From the NCBI GenBank assembly GCA_934692455.1, contig CAKUTY010000085.1, forward strand, positions 1 to 6,091: a stretch of DNA of 6,091 nt. The letters are read 5' to 3'. How positions within the stretch are numbered: position 1 is the stretch's first letter; every line of letters starts with the position of its first letter. Below the pieces are notes generated by a model. It saw only the letters and a program-made list of their open reading frames with translations, searched no databases and had not been told where the DNA came from. The position numbers and the translations under genes are program-made. Source of the stretch: an uncultured Erysipelotrichaceae bacterium. GTDB lineage: Bacteria; Bacillota_I; Bacilli_A; Erysipelotrichales; Erysipelotrichaceae. Positions 1 through 6,090 of the stretch are shown here, in pieces.

Positions 1-3
1 TAT

Positions 4-25
4 GGGAACTAGAGGGTCCCGGACC
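4..25. repeat. GC-rich palindromic patch at window edge
   Basis: This short GC-rich stretch contains GGTCC-C-GGACC (15-25), a perfect 5-bp inverted repeat around one base. It is flanked by GGGA (4-7), which can pair with TCCC (17-20). Its composition is very unlike the AT-rich surroundings. It lies just past the stop codon of the minus-strand membrane protein gene and may belong to a feature cut by the window edge, either the tail of a plus-strand gene or a short dispersed repeat. The one-base loop makes it a poor terminator. Its nature is unknown. Confidence 0.25.
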
Positions 26-42
26 TATTCTATATAATTCTT

Positions 43-534
43 TTAGTGATTCCATACTCCCATTTTAATACGAGAAGCAGTTAATTTTTTAAATAAATGT
101 ATACTCGCTAACAAGAAGGAAGGCACAAAGATTAAAGCGTTATAGACATATAGATTATGAACATAGATATAATCGCTTGTTACACTTGATAATAAAATTG
201 TTATACCTACAAATGTTAGGAAACTTACTGAAACAAAAAGATAAATTTCCATAAGACTATTCACATTTAATCTGCCTAGATATTCTGATAAGTTAGCACT
301 TACTAGTGCTTCAGTTATTAGGAAAGTGTAAGATATGAGATTCTTACCAAAATATCCTAGATTGAAAACTATAATATTAAATACTAATGTAATAATCGCA
401 ATACTAATATAGCGCCAGCAAATTTTTCTTGTATCACTTAATAATAGAAACATTAGAAACAAGAGTATCGCAAGAATCTCCATCTTATTTAAATAAAAGC
501 CCCATCCAATCATCAAAGTCCATAACACGTACAT
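43..534 (-). CDS. Small integral membrane protein, unknown function
   Basis: This gene encodes a 163-residue very hydrophobic protein that I do not recognise. Likely membrane segments lie at about residues 18-33, 39-59, 65-80, 93-117 and 129-147, with a further hydrophobic stretch at 2-14. There is no soluble domain and no catalytic motif that I can name. Short charged turns (DTRK near 34-37, KK near 149-150) separate the segments, and the C-terminus is basic. The start is well supported: AAGGAGG lies 8 nt upstream of the ATG. It is divergent from the WYL regulator across an 83-bp gap that holds a perfect inverted repeat. Inference: it may be the regulator's target, for example a membrane sensor, transporter component or stress protein, but the sequence does not say which. 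The reading frame is real because of the strong ribosome binding site and the continuous hydrophobic pattern. Confidence 0.75.
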   Translation of the reverse strand: MYVLWTLMIGWGFYLNKMEILAILLFLMFLLLSDTRKICWRYISIAIITLVFNIIVFNLGYFGKNLISYTFLITEALVSANLSEYLGRLNVNSLMEIYLFVSVSFLTFVGITILLSSVTSDYIYVHNLYVYNALIFVPSFLLASIHLFKKLTASRIKMGVWNH

Positions 535-542
535 CTTTTCTT

Positions 543-549
543 CCTCCTT
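543..549 (-). promoter_or_regulatory. Strong Shine-Dalgarno of membrane protein gene
   Basis: AAGGAGG on the minus strand is separated by 8 nt from the ATG at 534. It fixes the start of the small membrane protein. It also contrasts with the divergent regulator gene, which has no such site. Confidence 0.85.
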
Positions 550-581
550 GTGTCATTAATATATAATGAATACAATTTGTC

Positions 582-603
582 ATTGTCCAAATAATTGGAC
601 AAT
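582..603. promoter_or_regulatory. Perfect inverted repeat, probable WYL operator
   Basis: ATTGTCCAA (582-590) and TTGGACAAT (595-603) are exact reverse complements, with ATAA between them. The left arm contains the likely -35 hexamer of the regulator gene and the right arm ends just before its -10 box, so a bound dimer would block RNA polymerase. On the other strand the same left arm supplies a TTGGAC that could be a -35 for the divergent membrane protein gene. A smaller palindrome, ACAA-T-TTGT (572-580), and a repeated TTGTC (577-581, 583-587) lie beside it. The symmetry and position are seen directly; binding by the adjacent WYL regulator is inferred. Confidence 0.7.
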
Positions 604-611
604 ACTATAAT
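583..611 (+). promoter_or_regulatory. Promoter of WYL regulator, predicted leaderless
   Basis: The -35 candidate TTGTCC (583-588), a 17-bp spacer and a perfect TATAAT (606-611) form a good sigma-A-type promoter. Transcription should start about 7 nt past the -10 box, which is the A of the ATG at 618. No purine-rich ribosome binding site precedes that ATG; the six bases between are TGGGTT. The message is therefore predicted to begin at or within a base or two of the start codon. Confidence 0.7.
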
Positions 612-617
612 TGGGTT

Positions 618-1556
618 ATGGAAAAGAATAATAAGAAAAGAATATTATATTTGATTGAAATATTAAAGAAAAATTCAAACTTTGACAAGCATCTAAGTTT
701 AGATGAAATCATCTCTTTACTTGAATACAAGAATATTAGAGTAGATAATCGTAAAACCCTTTATGATGATTTTAAGATACTTAACGAATGTGGTGTTAAT
801 GTTGAATATGATAATGGTTATTATCTTTTAGATTGTCCTTTTAATCTATCTGAAATCAAAATAATTCAGGATTCTATCAATTCATTAAAGAATCTAGATA
901 CATCTTTTAAAAACGATATAAACAATAAGTTATATTCTTTTATCTCTAGTGATGAAGAAAAACTATTAGAAGAGATTAAATACACAAATACTCAAAAGGC
1001 CCAAAAGCTACTTCCTAAGATGGAAGATATCTTAGAAGCTATTAAAAATCATAAGATGGTAAGTATCACTACTAAGAATAATCAAATCCAAGATGTCTTC
1101 CCTATCTTTATTCATCGTGCCAATGACTATTACTATTTCTATTTTCATTATCAAGACAACACTAAGATATATCACTATCGTTTTGATAATATTAAAGATG
1201 TTCTTATTAAAGATACATTAGATAGCATCAATATCCCAACTAAAAAGATTATAAGTCACATCAATGAATCAAGTAATTCTTTTTATACTAAAGAAACTAC
1301 TAAGGTAAATATCACCATATCAGGTTCGAGCCCAGATTCGAGCCCAGATTCGTGCCCCAAAACAATAAACAGACTTCTTGATGACTTCCCTGGCATTATC
1401 ATCAACAAGAATAAAGCTACTTTGTTTGTATCTATTAATCAAATCTTCTTTTCTAAGATTCTAGCCTATGGCAATGAAATAAAAATAAGCGATGAGACAA
1501 TCGCTTATCAATACGTTGAATATTTAAAGAGTATTCAAAATAATTATTTAAATTAA
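618..1556 (+). CDS. WYL-domain transcriptional regulator
   Basis: This 312-residue protein has the layout of WYL-family (YafY/DeoR-like) regulators. An N-terminal winged helix-turn-helix (about 7-70) includes the segments LSLDEIISLLE and RKTLYDDFKIL. A helical linker follows, then the WYL ligand-sensing domain (about 137-200) and a C-terminal WCX-type domain (about 225-310). In the WYL domain the namesake triad region reads NDYYYFYFHY (169-178), followed by HYRFDNIKDV, which matches the usual R-F-x-x-D-x-I pattern; the strict W-Y-L triplet is replaced by aromatic residues. It probably binds the inverted repeat just upstream and regulates itself and perhaps the divergent membrane protein. The start at 618 is set by the promoter. 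An odd Ser/Pro/Asp insert (235-248) encoded by a GC-rich tandem repeat interrupts the WCX domain. The ligand is unknown. The gene overlaps the convergent MATE remnant by 9 bp. Confidence 0.88.
   Translation: MEKNNKKRILYLIEILKKNSNFDKHLSLDEIISLLEYKNIRVDNRKTLYDDFKILNECGVNVEYDNGYYLLDCPFNLSEIKIIQDSINSLKNLDTSFKNDINNKLYSFISSDEEKLLEEIKYTNTQKAQKLLPKMEDILEAIKNHKMVSITTKNNQIQDVFPIFIHRANDYYYFYFHYQDNTKIYHYRFDNIKDVLIKDTLDSINIPTKKIISHINESSNSFYTKETTKVNITISGSSPDSSPDSCPKTINRLLDDFPGIIINKNKATLFVSINQIFFSKILAYGNEIKISDETIAYQYVEYLKSIQNNYLN
1323..1358 (+). repeat. In-frame 3 x 12-bp GC-rich minisatellite
   Basis: There are three consecutive 12-bp units: GGTTCGAGCCCA (1323-1334), GATTCGAGCCCA (1335-1346) and GATTCGTGCCCC (1347-1358). 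Of the 36 bases, 23 are G or C, inside a gene that is otherwise strongly AT-rich. The units encode G/D-S-S/C-P repeats (residues 236-247) using codons such as TCG, AGC and CCC that the rest of the gene largely avoids. The insert falls in a loop between the first strand of the WCX domain and the following helix. A 12-bp unit keeps the frame at any copy number. Confidence 0.85.
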
Positions 1557-1561
1557 TAATT
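1542..1561 (+). terminator. Weak A/T-only hairpin at convergent gene ends
   Basis: AATTATT (1542-1548) pairs with AATAATT (1555-1561) across a 6-base loop. On the plus strand a U-rich run with TCTTTTTGTTT follows. The hairpin covers both stop codons of the convergent regulator and MATE remnant. With no G-C pairs it is weak, so it may only reduce read-through. No better terminator is visible here. Confidence 0.3.
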
Positions 1562-2823
1562 TCTTTTTGTTTAGAATATAGTATCCAAAACCAAACAAAT
1601 CAGCCAAGAACCAGCCAATAGGAACTGACCACCAGATACCAACAACACCAACTATAGAAGATAGGATATAGGCCAATAAAACTCTTGTACCAAGCGAAAT
1701 TATAGTTAAGACTAAACTCATAGCAGGTTTACCAATCGCCCGATATAGGCCATATAAAAGGAACAAACAACCTATGCCAAGATAAAAGCTACCTTCTATT
1801 CTTAGATAACGAACACCTTCTTTAATCACATCCATTTCATTCACAAAAATCATCATTAAAGGTTTAGCACAGATGAATACCAATAAAGACACAACTAGAC
1901 AAAAGCCTATCGAAATACTCACTGCTGCCTTTAAACCATTTCTAATTCTTTCATCTTCTTTTGCACCATAGTTTTGAGCAATAAAGGTTGAGAAGGCATT
2001 ACCAAAGTCTTGTACTGGCATATAGGCAAAGGCATCTATCTTAACAGCAGCCGCAAAAGCAGCCATTACAACTGTTCCAAAACTATTAACTAAACCTTGG
2101 ACCATTAGAATACCTAAATTCATTACCGATTGTTGAAGACAAGTTAGGATAGAATAAGATACTATTTCTTTTATACGTTCTTTTTTAAGATAAGATACTT
2201 TACATATTGAAAATACTTGAGGATACTTTTTAAAAGTATAAAGTAATATTCCTATACCTGATAAGTATTGAGCTATTACAGTAGCTTTTGCAGCTCCTAT
2301 AACACCTTTATTTAAGCTAATCACAAAATATAAGTCCAACGCAATATTAACAAATGAAGATAAGGCTAAAAAGATTAAGGGTGTAATCGAATTACCAATG
2401 GCTCTTAAATACGAAGCAAAGTAGTTATATAAGAAAATAGCTAAGATGCCAGTAAAAATTATAAATAGATAATCTTTCATATCTAGCCACACTTCATCTG
2501 GAACGTTTAAGAATACTTTTAAGTAGGATAAAGAAGAAAGATGCAGATAGATTTTCTTTAAGTTTTTCTTCATCTTTTTGACCAAAACAAATCGAAAACA
2601 AGGCACCACTTCCCATGCATAAACCCAATATTATTGATGTTAGAAAGGTCATCAAGGTAAAAGATGAGCCAACTGAGGCAAGTGCATTCTTACCTAATAC
2701 TTGCCCTACGATTAAAGTATCTGCGATGTTATAACACTGTTGTAATAGATCGCCTATTATCATCGGTATCGCAAACAATAACATCGATTTGATAACAGGT
2801 CCTTTAGTTAAATCATTATTCAC
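1548..2823 (-). pseudogene. MATE-family efflux transporter, frameshifted with internal deletion
   Basis: Two adjacent frames together spell one MATE (multidrug and toxic compound extrusion) transporter, a 12-helix inner-membrane cation-coupled exporter. The N-terminal part begins NNDLTKGPVIKSMLLFAIP and contains ADTLIVGQVLG and the GQKDEEKL loop; it stops at a TGA near 2496. The C-terminal part resumes with FLNVPDEVWLDMKDYL and AIGNSITPLIF and runs intact to the end. The frame changes near 2530-2524 by the equivalent of one extra base. Typical MATE proteins have about 36 residues between the GxKDEEKL loop and the x-x-P-E/D-E motif; here there are about 20. The damage is thus an internal loss of roughly 16 codons that is not a multiple of three, removing part of the third helix. 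The start chosen is GTG at 2823, because the upstream in-frame ATG (2850) lies inside a terminator hairpin. No ribosome binding site is visible. It is probably non-functional. Confidence 0.8.
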
Positions 2824-2830
2824 GAAAAAT

Positions 2831-2836
2831 ATTATA
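2831..2836 (-). promoter_or_regulatory. Possible -10 box of MATE gene
   Basis: TATAAT on the minus strand ends 7 nt before the proposed GTG start at 2823. This gives the same close spacing as at 618 and 4184. No convincing -35 exists, because that region is the upstream gene's terminator hairpin, and the surrounding run of alternating TA makes a chance match easy. Confidence 0.3.
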
Positions 2837-2842
2837 TATATA

Positions 2843-2866
2843 AAAAACATCTATGAAGATGTTTTT
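2843..2866 (-). terminator. Intrinsic terminator of deacetylase gene
   Basis: AAAAACATCT (2843-2852) and AGATGTTTTT (2857-2866) form a perfect 10-bp stem with a 4-base loop. The hairpin starts one base past the deacetylase TGA stop (2868-2870). On the minus strand it is followed by a T-rich run into TATATATA, as expected of a rho-independent terminator. It separates the deacetylase from the downstream MATE remnant, and rules out the ATG at 2850 as a sensible MATE start. Confidence 0.85.
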
Positions 2867-2867
2867 A

Positions 2868-4136
2868 TCATTTACCAGAAAAATAAGATGCACCTGTCAC
2901 ACCCAAAACCTCCATAAGCTCAGATACATTGACTATTTGATACCCTTGATTGATATAGTAAGAAATAAGTTTACTTGCTGCATCAACACTTGTTTGATAA
3001 ATATCATGGAACAAGACTACATCATTTTCATCCCCGTCCTTAATAACCTCATTATAGATTACATCAACCGCATCATTTGCATCATACTTAGTACGATATG
3101 ACCAGTCCTTAGAATCAACATTCCAAAGTACAGCAGTCAAATTGGTAGCTTGTCTTACTGTATCACTATAGGCACCATATGGTGGTCTAAAGGTTTTCAT
3201 CTGATAGCCAAAGCCAAATTCATTGTCATATAAATCATGATATGGTGTCATAATCTCGTTAGCCACATCAGAAACAGACAACTTAGTTAAATTCTTATGA
3301 GATTGAGTATGAGATCCATATTCCATACCCTTTTCAACACTCTCTTTACAGAAATTAATTTGTTTCTCACCAAGTCTACTTCCCAAGATATAGAAAGTAG
3401 CCGAACTATCATACTTATATAAGGTATCCACTATTTGACCACTAGTCTTTAAACTCATATCTGGACCATCATCAAAAGTGAAACAAATCATCTTACGATT
3501 ATTAGAAATATAATGCGGCTTATGATATAGTTCGTTCTCATAGCCTAGGTTGATATTACATGCACCCTGCATATATTTTAAAGGCACTCTAATATCAGCT
3601 TCATACTTAGGAAAATGACACAATAAGTCAGGGCCATCAACCTTATAAGTAACTTCACTTAAATCTAAATTTTGATAGAAAGATTCTTCCAAGAATTCTA
3701 AAGTATAGGCAAAATCCTTTTCTTCCTTCTTTAATTGATAACGAAGATAATCCGCAATAATCTTCTTGCCCTCTTCATTGATATTATCAATAACTAATTC
3801 TTTATATTCCCTATCAACATAATATTTAGTTCCATCACGATAAGAAACAAGATAATAGTCACCATATGGAACAAGGGCATAATCATAGATTGTATCCTTT
3901 AAAGCCTTATCACAAATGTTTTTGGCTATTTCTTTTCCTTTTTCACTGTTAGGATAAAACGCTAAACATGACTTAGACTTATAGGTAAGGGCATCATCAT
4001 GAATTGACTTCTTACCTACAAACTTAAAGTTAAAATTCAAAATGAATATAATAATCCCAACCAACAAAAGTCCTGATAAGCCAATAAGGGCATATTTAAT
4101 CGTTTTTCTTAAATGTCTTTTTTTATTCTTTACCAT
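2868..4136 (-). CDS. Membrane-anchored polysaccharide deacetylase (NodB family)
   Basis: This is a 422-residue extracytoplasmic carbohydrate esterase family 4 enzyme, probably removing acetyl groups from peptidoglycan or a related wall glycan. It has a basic N-terminus, then one membrane anchor (about 14-35). An extracellular middle domain (about 45-200) follows, resembling the accessory domains that precede NodB in Gram-positive PgdA/PdaC-type enzymes. The NodB domain spans about 214-410. All catalytic motifs are present: TFDDGP (220-225, catalytic base and metal Asp), SHTQSH (275-280, the metal-binding H-x3-H), RPPYG (317-321), DSKDW (341-345) and LFHD (375-378, catalytic His). It therefore looks active. 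It is transcribed alone, with its own terminator, and is divergent from a YitT-family gene. The exact substrate (GlcNAc or MurNAc in peptidoglycan, or another polymer) cannot be told from sequence. The ATG at 4136 fits the protein start, but no clear Shine-Dalgarno precedes it. Confidence 0.92.
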   Translation of the reverse strand: MVKNKKRHLRKTIKYALIGLSGLLLVGIIIFILNFNFKFVGKKSIHDDALTYKSKSCLAFYPNSEKGKEIAKNICDKALKDTIYDYALVPYGDYYLVSYRDGTKYYVDREYKELVIDNINEEGKKIIADYLRYQLKKEEKDFAYTLEFLEESFYQNLDLSEVTYKVDGPDLLCHFPKYEADIRVPLKYMQGACNINLGYENELYHKPHYISNNRKMICFTFDDGPDMSLKTSGQIVDTLYKYDSSATFYILGSRLGEKQINFCKESVEKGMEYGSHTQSHKNLTKLSVSDVANEIMTPYHDLYDNEFGFGYQMKTFRPPYGAYSDTVRQATNLTAVLWNVDSKDWSYRTKYDANDAVDVIYNEVIKDGDENDVVLFHDIYQTSVDAASKLISYYINQGYQIVNVSELMEVLGVTGASYFSGK

Positions 4137-4143
4137 CTTTATT

Positions 4144-4149
4144 ATTCTA
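4144..4149 (-). promoter_or_regulatory. Candidate -10 of deacetylase gene
   Basis: TAGAAT on the minus strand ends 7 nt before the deacetylase ATG, placing the transcript start within a base of the start codon. No good -35 hexamer is seen at 16-18 bp. It is back to back with the YitT-gene -10, with 22 bp between the two boxes, so the two promoters would overlap and polymerases could compete. Confidence 0.4.
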
Positions 4150-4171
4150 CCTTAAATTCCCATTAAAGATA

Positions 4172-4177
4172 TATAAT
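4172..4177 (+). promoter_or_regulatory. Consensus -10 of YitT-family gene, predicted leaderless
   Basis: A perfect TATAAT is followed by ACACTC and then the ATG at 4184. This is the same 6-nt spacing seen at the WYL regulator. No Shine-Dalgarno lies between, so the mRNA should begin at the start codon. The -35 region is weak. Confidence 0.6.
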
Positions 4178-4183
4178 ACACTC

Positions 4184-5026
4184 ATGAACACTATGAAAAA
4201 AATCAAAGAACTTTTAGTTCTAACCTTTGGAACAATAATCGTATCATGCGCCGTCTATTTCTTTTTAATACCATCAGAAACATCAATTAGTAGTATTTCA
4301 GGCCTAGCCATTGTCTTGACACACTTTTTACCACTAAAGGTTTCAACACTAACTCTAATAATGAACGCAGTATTATTGGTAATTAGTTTTATTTTAATTG
4401 GTAAAGATTTTGGTGCTAAAACTGTATATACGGCAATCCTTATGCCAATCATCTTGGCAATACTTGAAGTATTATTCCCAAATGTCACATCAATCACAGG
4501 ATCAGACATCATTGACGTTACTGCCTATTGTTTCGTTGTATCCTTAGGTATTGCGATACTATTTAACAACAACGCCTCATCAGGTGGCCTAGATATTGTT
4601 GCCAAGATAATGAACAAATACTTACATATGGAAATTGGCAAAGCTCTAGCTTTGTCAGGCATGGTAGTATCCTTGTCTTCTGCCCTTGTCTATTCACCAC
4701 GTAAAGTGATCTTATCAGTTCTAGGTACTTATTTCTGTGGTATCTTAACTGATTACTTTATCTTTGGTCAAAATATTAAAAGAAGAGTATGTATTGTATC
4801 TTTAAATAAGAATGAAGAAATAAAAGACTTTATTATTAATGCCTTACATTCAGGTGCAACCTTATATATAAGTACTGGTGCTTATACTAAAGAAAAACAT
4901 GAAGAGATTGTGACAATTGTTGATAAACGAGAATATCAGTTACTTATGGACTTCATTATTCATAATGATCCAAGCGCCTTTGTGACGGTCTACAATGTCT
5001 CTAATATAAGATATGTGCCTAAATAA
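4184..5026 (+). CDS. YitT family membrane protein (DUF161 + DUF2179)
   Basis: This 280-residue polytopic membrane protein has the YitT-family layout. Hydrophobic segments lie at about 11-29, 37-50, 54-72, 79-97, 110-127, 151-170 and 174-195. They are followed by a soluble C-terminal DUF2179 domain (about 218-275) with SGATLYISTGAYT and the terminal VYNVSNIRYV. The family's Gly-rich signature is visible as NNNASSGGLDIVAKI (128-142). Members are widespread in Bacillota, often in several copies, and their transport role is not firmly established; the C-terminal domain resembles a small regulatory or ligand-binding module. The start at 4184 is chosen over the ATG at 4193 because the -10 box sits exactly 6 nt before it. 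The aldolase gene follows after 32 bp, with its own extended -10 promoter in the gap. The length is normal and the gene looks intact. Confidence 0.9.
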   Translation: MNTMKKIKELLVLTFGTIIVSCAVYFFLIPSETSISSISGLAIVLTHFLPLKVSTLTLIMNAVLLVISFILIGKDFGAKTVYTAILMPIILAILEVLFPNVTSITGSDIIDVTAYCFVVSLGIAILFNNNASSGGLDIVAKIMNKYLHMEIGKALALSGMVVSLSSALVYSPRKVILSVLGTYFCGILTDYFIFGQNIKRRVCIVSLNKNEEIKDFIINALHSGATLYISTGAYTKEKHEEIVTIVDKREYQLLMDFIIHNDPSAFVTVYNVSNIRYVPK

Positions 5027-5028
5027 TA

Positions 5029-5037
5029 TGGTATGAT
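5029..5037 (+). promoter_or_regulatory. Extended -10 promoter of aldolase gene
   Basis: TG-G-TATGAT forms an extended -10 element just after the upstream stop codon. The predicted transcript start near 5044 would give a short leader of about 15 nt carrying the ribosome binding site. No -35 is evident, which extended -10 promoters tolerate. Read-through from the upstream gene is also possible. Confidence 0.5.
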
Positions 5038-5048
5038 TGAAAGGGAAA

Positions 5049-5053
5049 AGAGG
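5049..5053 (+). promoter_or_regulatory. Shine-Dalgarno of aldolase gene
   Basis: AGAGG, within the purine-rich run AAGGGAAAAGAGGA, lies 5 nt before the ATG at 5059 and supports that start. Confidence 0.7.
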
Positions 5054-5058
5054 ATTAT

Positions 5059-6090
5059 ATGTACAATTTTCAAAGTGATTATTTAGAAGGGTGTGCCCCA
5101 GAAATATTAGAAGAATTAATAAAAACAAATAATAAACAACAAGCTGGTTATGGTAATGACGATTACTGTTTATTAGCTAAAAGATTAATCAAGAATGCGA
5201 TTAAGAATGAAGATGTTGATATCCATTTCGTACCAGGTGGTACACCATGTAATATCTTGGCTCATTCAATTGCCTTAAGACCTTATGAAGCTGTTATTTC
5301 AACTGATACAGGACATATCAATGTTCATGAAACAGGTGCTATTGAAGCTAAAGGACATAAGATTCTTACAACTCCAAATAGAGATGGTAAGATTGATCCA
5401 TTTGAGATTGTTAAAATTATTGAGAAACATCCAGATGAACATATGGTTAAGCCTAAGATGGTCTTTATCACAAACCCTACAGAATTAGGTACTGTCTATA
5501 CACTTGATGAAGTAAGACTATTAAGACAAATCTGTGATAAGTATGGCTTATATTTATATATGGATGGTGCTAGACTTTCAACAGCACTAGCAAGCCTTGG
5601 CAATACTTTAAGACTTGAAGATATCGCTGAATTAACTGATATGTTCTATATTGGTGGTACTAAAAATGGTGCCCTACTTGGTGAAGCATTTGTGATTTGT
5701 AATGATGAATTGAAGGAAAACTTCCGTTATTATCTTAAACAAAATGGTCAGATGTTAGCGAAGGCAAGAATCATGGGAATTAGCTTTAAGACTTTATTTA
5801 CTGATGATTTATATCTAAAGCTTGCAGCACATGCTAATAAAACAGCTGATGCGCTAAAATATATCTTCTCAGCATTTAATATCAAGCCTTATACTAATTC
5901 ACCAACTAATCAACAATTCTATATTTTAGATAACGAAGTAATTAAAAAGCTTCAACAAAAATATATATTTGAGATTTGGGATCAATATGATGAAAAGTCA
6001 TCAGTTTGTCGTTTTGTGACATCATGGTGCACAAAAGAGGAAGCAACACTTGAATTTGCAAGTGACTTAAAAGAAGCATTATCAAAATAA
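5059..6090 (+). CDS. Threonine aldolase / beta-eliminating lyase family PLP enzyme
   Basis: This 343-residue cytoplasmic fold-type I PLP enzyme is of the low-specificity L-threonine aldolase family, which splits L-threonine or L-allo-threonine into glycine and acetaldehyde. The N-terminal FQSDYLEGCAPEIL and AGYGNDDY segments match the family. GGTPCN (60-65) is the phosphate-binding turn. His90 in NVHETGA is the expected ring-stacking residue. Asp169 in MDGARL contacts the PLP pyridine nitrogen, Lys202 in GGTKNG is the Schiff-base lysine, and Arg318 in CRFVTSW fits the carboxylate-binding arginine. All key residues are present and the length is typical. The GGTKNGALLGEA form of the lysine motif differs from the SKGLG form of the best-studied aldolases, so a related beta-elimination or aldol reaction on another amino acid remains possible. 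It could supply glycine from threonine. It ends one base before the window edge. Confidence 0.9.
   Translation: MYNFQSDYLEGCAPEILEELIKTNNKQQAGYGNDDYCLLAKRLIKNAIKNEDVDIHFVPGGTPCNILAHSIALRPYEAVISTDTGHINVHETGAIEAKGHKILTTPNRDGKIDPFEIVKIIEKHPDEHMVKPKMVFITNPTELGTVYTLDEVRLLRQICDKYGLYLYMDGARLSTALASLGNTLRLEDIAELTDMFYIGGTKNGALLGEAFVICNDELKENFRYYLKQNGQMLAKARIMGISFKTLFTDDLYLKLAAHANKTADALKYIFSAFNIKPYTNSPTNQQFYILDNEVIKKLQQKYIFEIWDQYDEKSSVCRFVTSWCTKEEATLEFASDLKEALSK

Noticed and set aside
15..25. Terminator for the 43-534 gene
   Set aside because: The perfect stem has a one-base loop that cannot fold as drawn, and no T-tract follows it on the minus strand.
1323..1358. Possible CRISPR array or tRNA fragment
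   Set aside because: The 12-bp units are directly adjacent with no spacers, so this is not CRISPR. The GGTTCGAGCCC stretch resembles a T-arm, but no acceptor stem, D-arm or anticodon arm surrounds it, and it is in frame within a gene.
2496..2609. Programmed ribosomal frameshift joining the two MATE frames
   Set aside because: No strong slippery heptamer with a downstream stem was found. Even a perfect join lacks about 16 residues of a conserved helix, so decay by deletion explains it better.
2853..3101. 82-residue plus-strand open frame
   Set aside because: It lies wholly antisense to the end of the deacetylase gene, whose catalytic motifs prove the minus-strand frame. It is a shadow with no ribosome binding site.
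4151..4167. Imperfect inverted repeat CTTAAAT / ATTAAAG as an operator
   Set aside because: The arms match at only 6 of 7 positions and are pure AT-type sequence apart from the ends, easily found by chance in this composition.
4255..4512. 85-residue minus-strand open frame
   Set aside because: It is antisense within the well-supported YitT-family gene, with no recognisable domain.
4940..5128. 62-residue minus-strand open frame
   Set aside because: It overlaps the end of the YitT gene and the start of the aldolase gene, both solid. It has a hydrophobic start but no supporting signals.
5285..5488. 67-residue plus-strand open frame
   Set aside because: It is an out-of-frame reading inside the aldolase gene, whose PLP motifs set the true frame.
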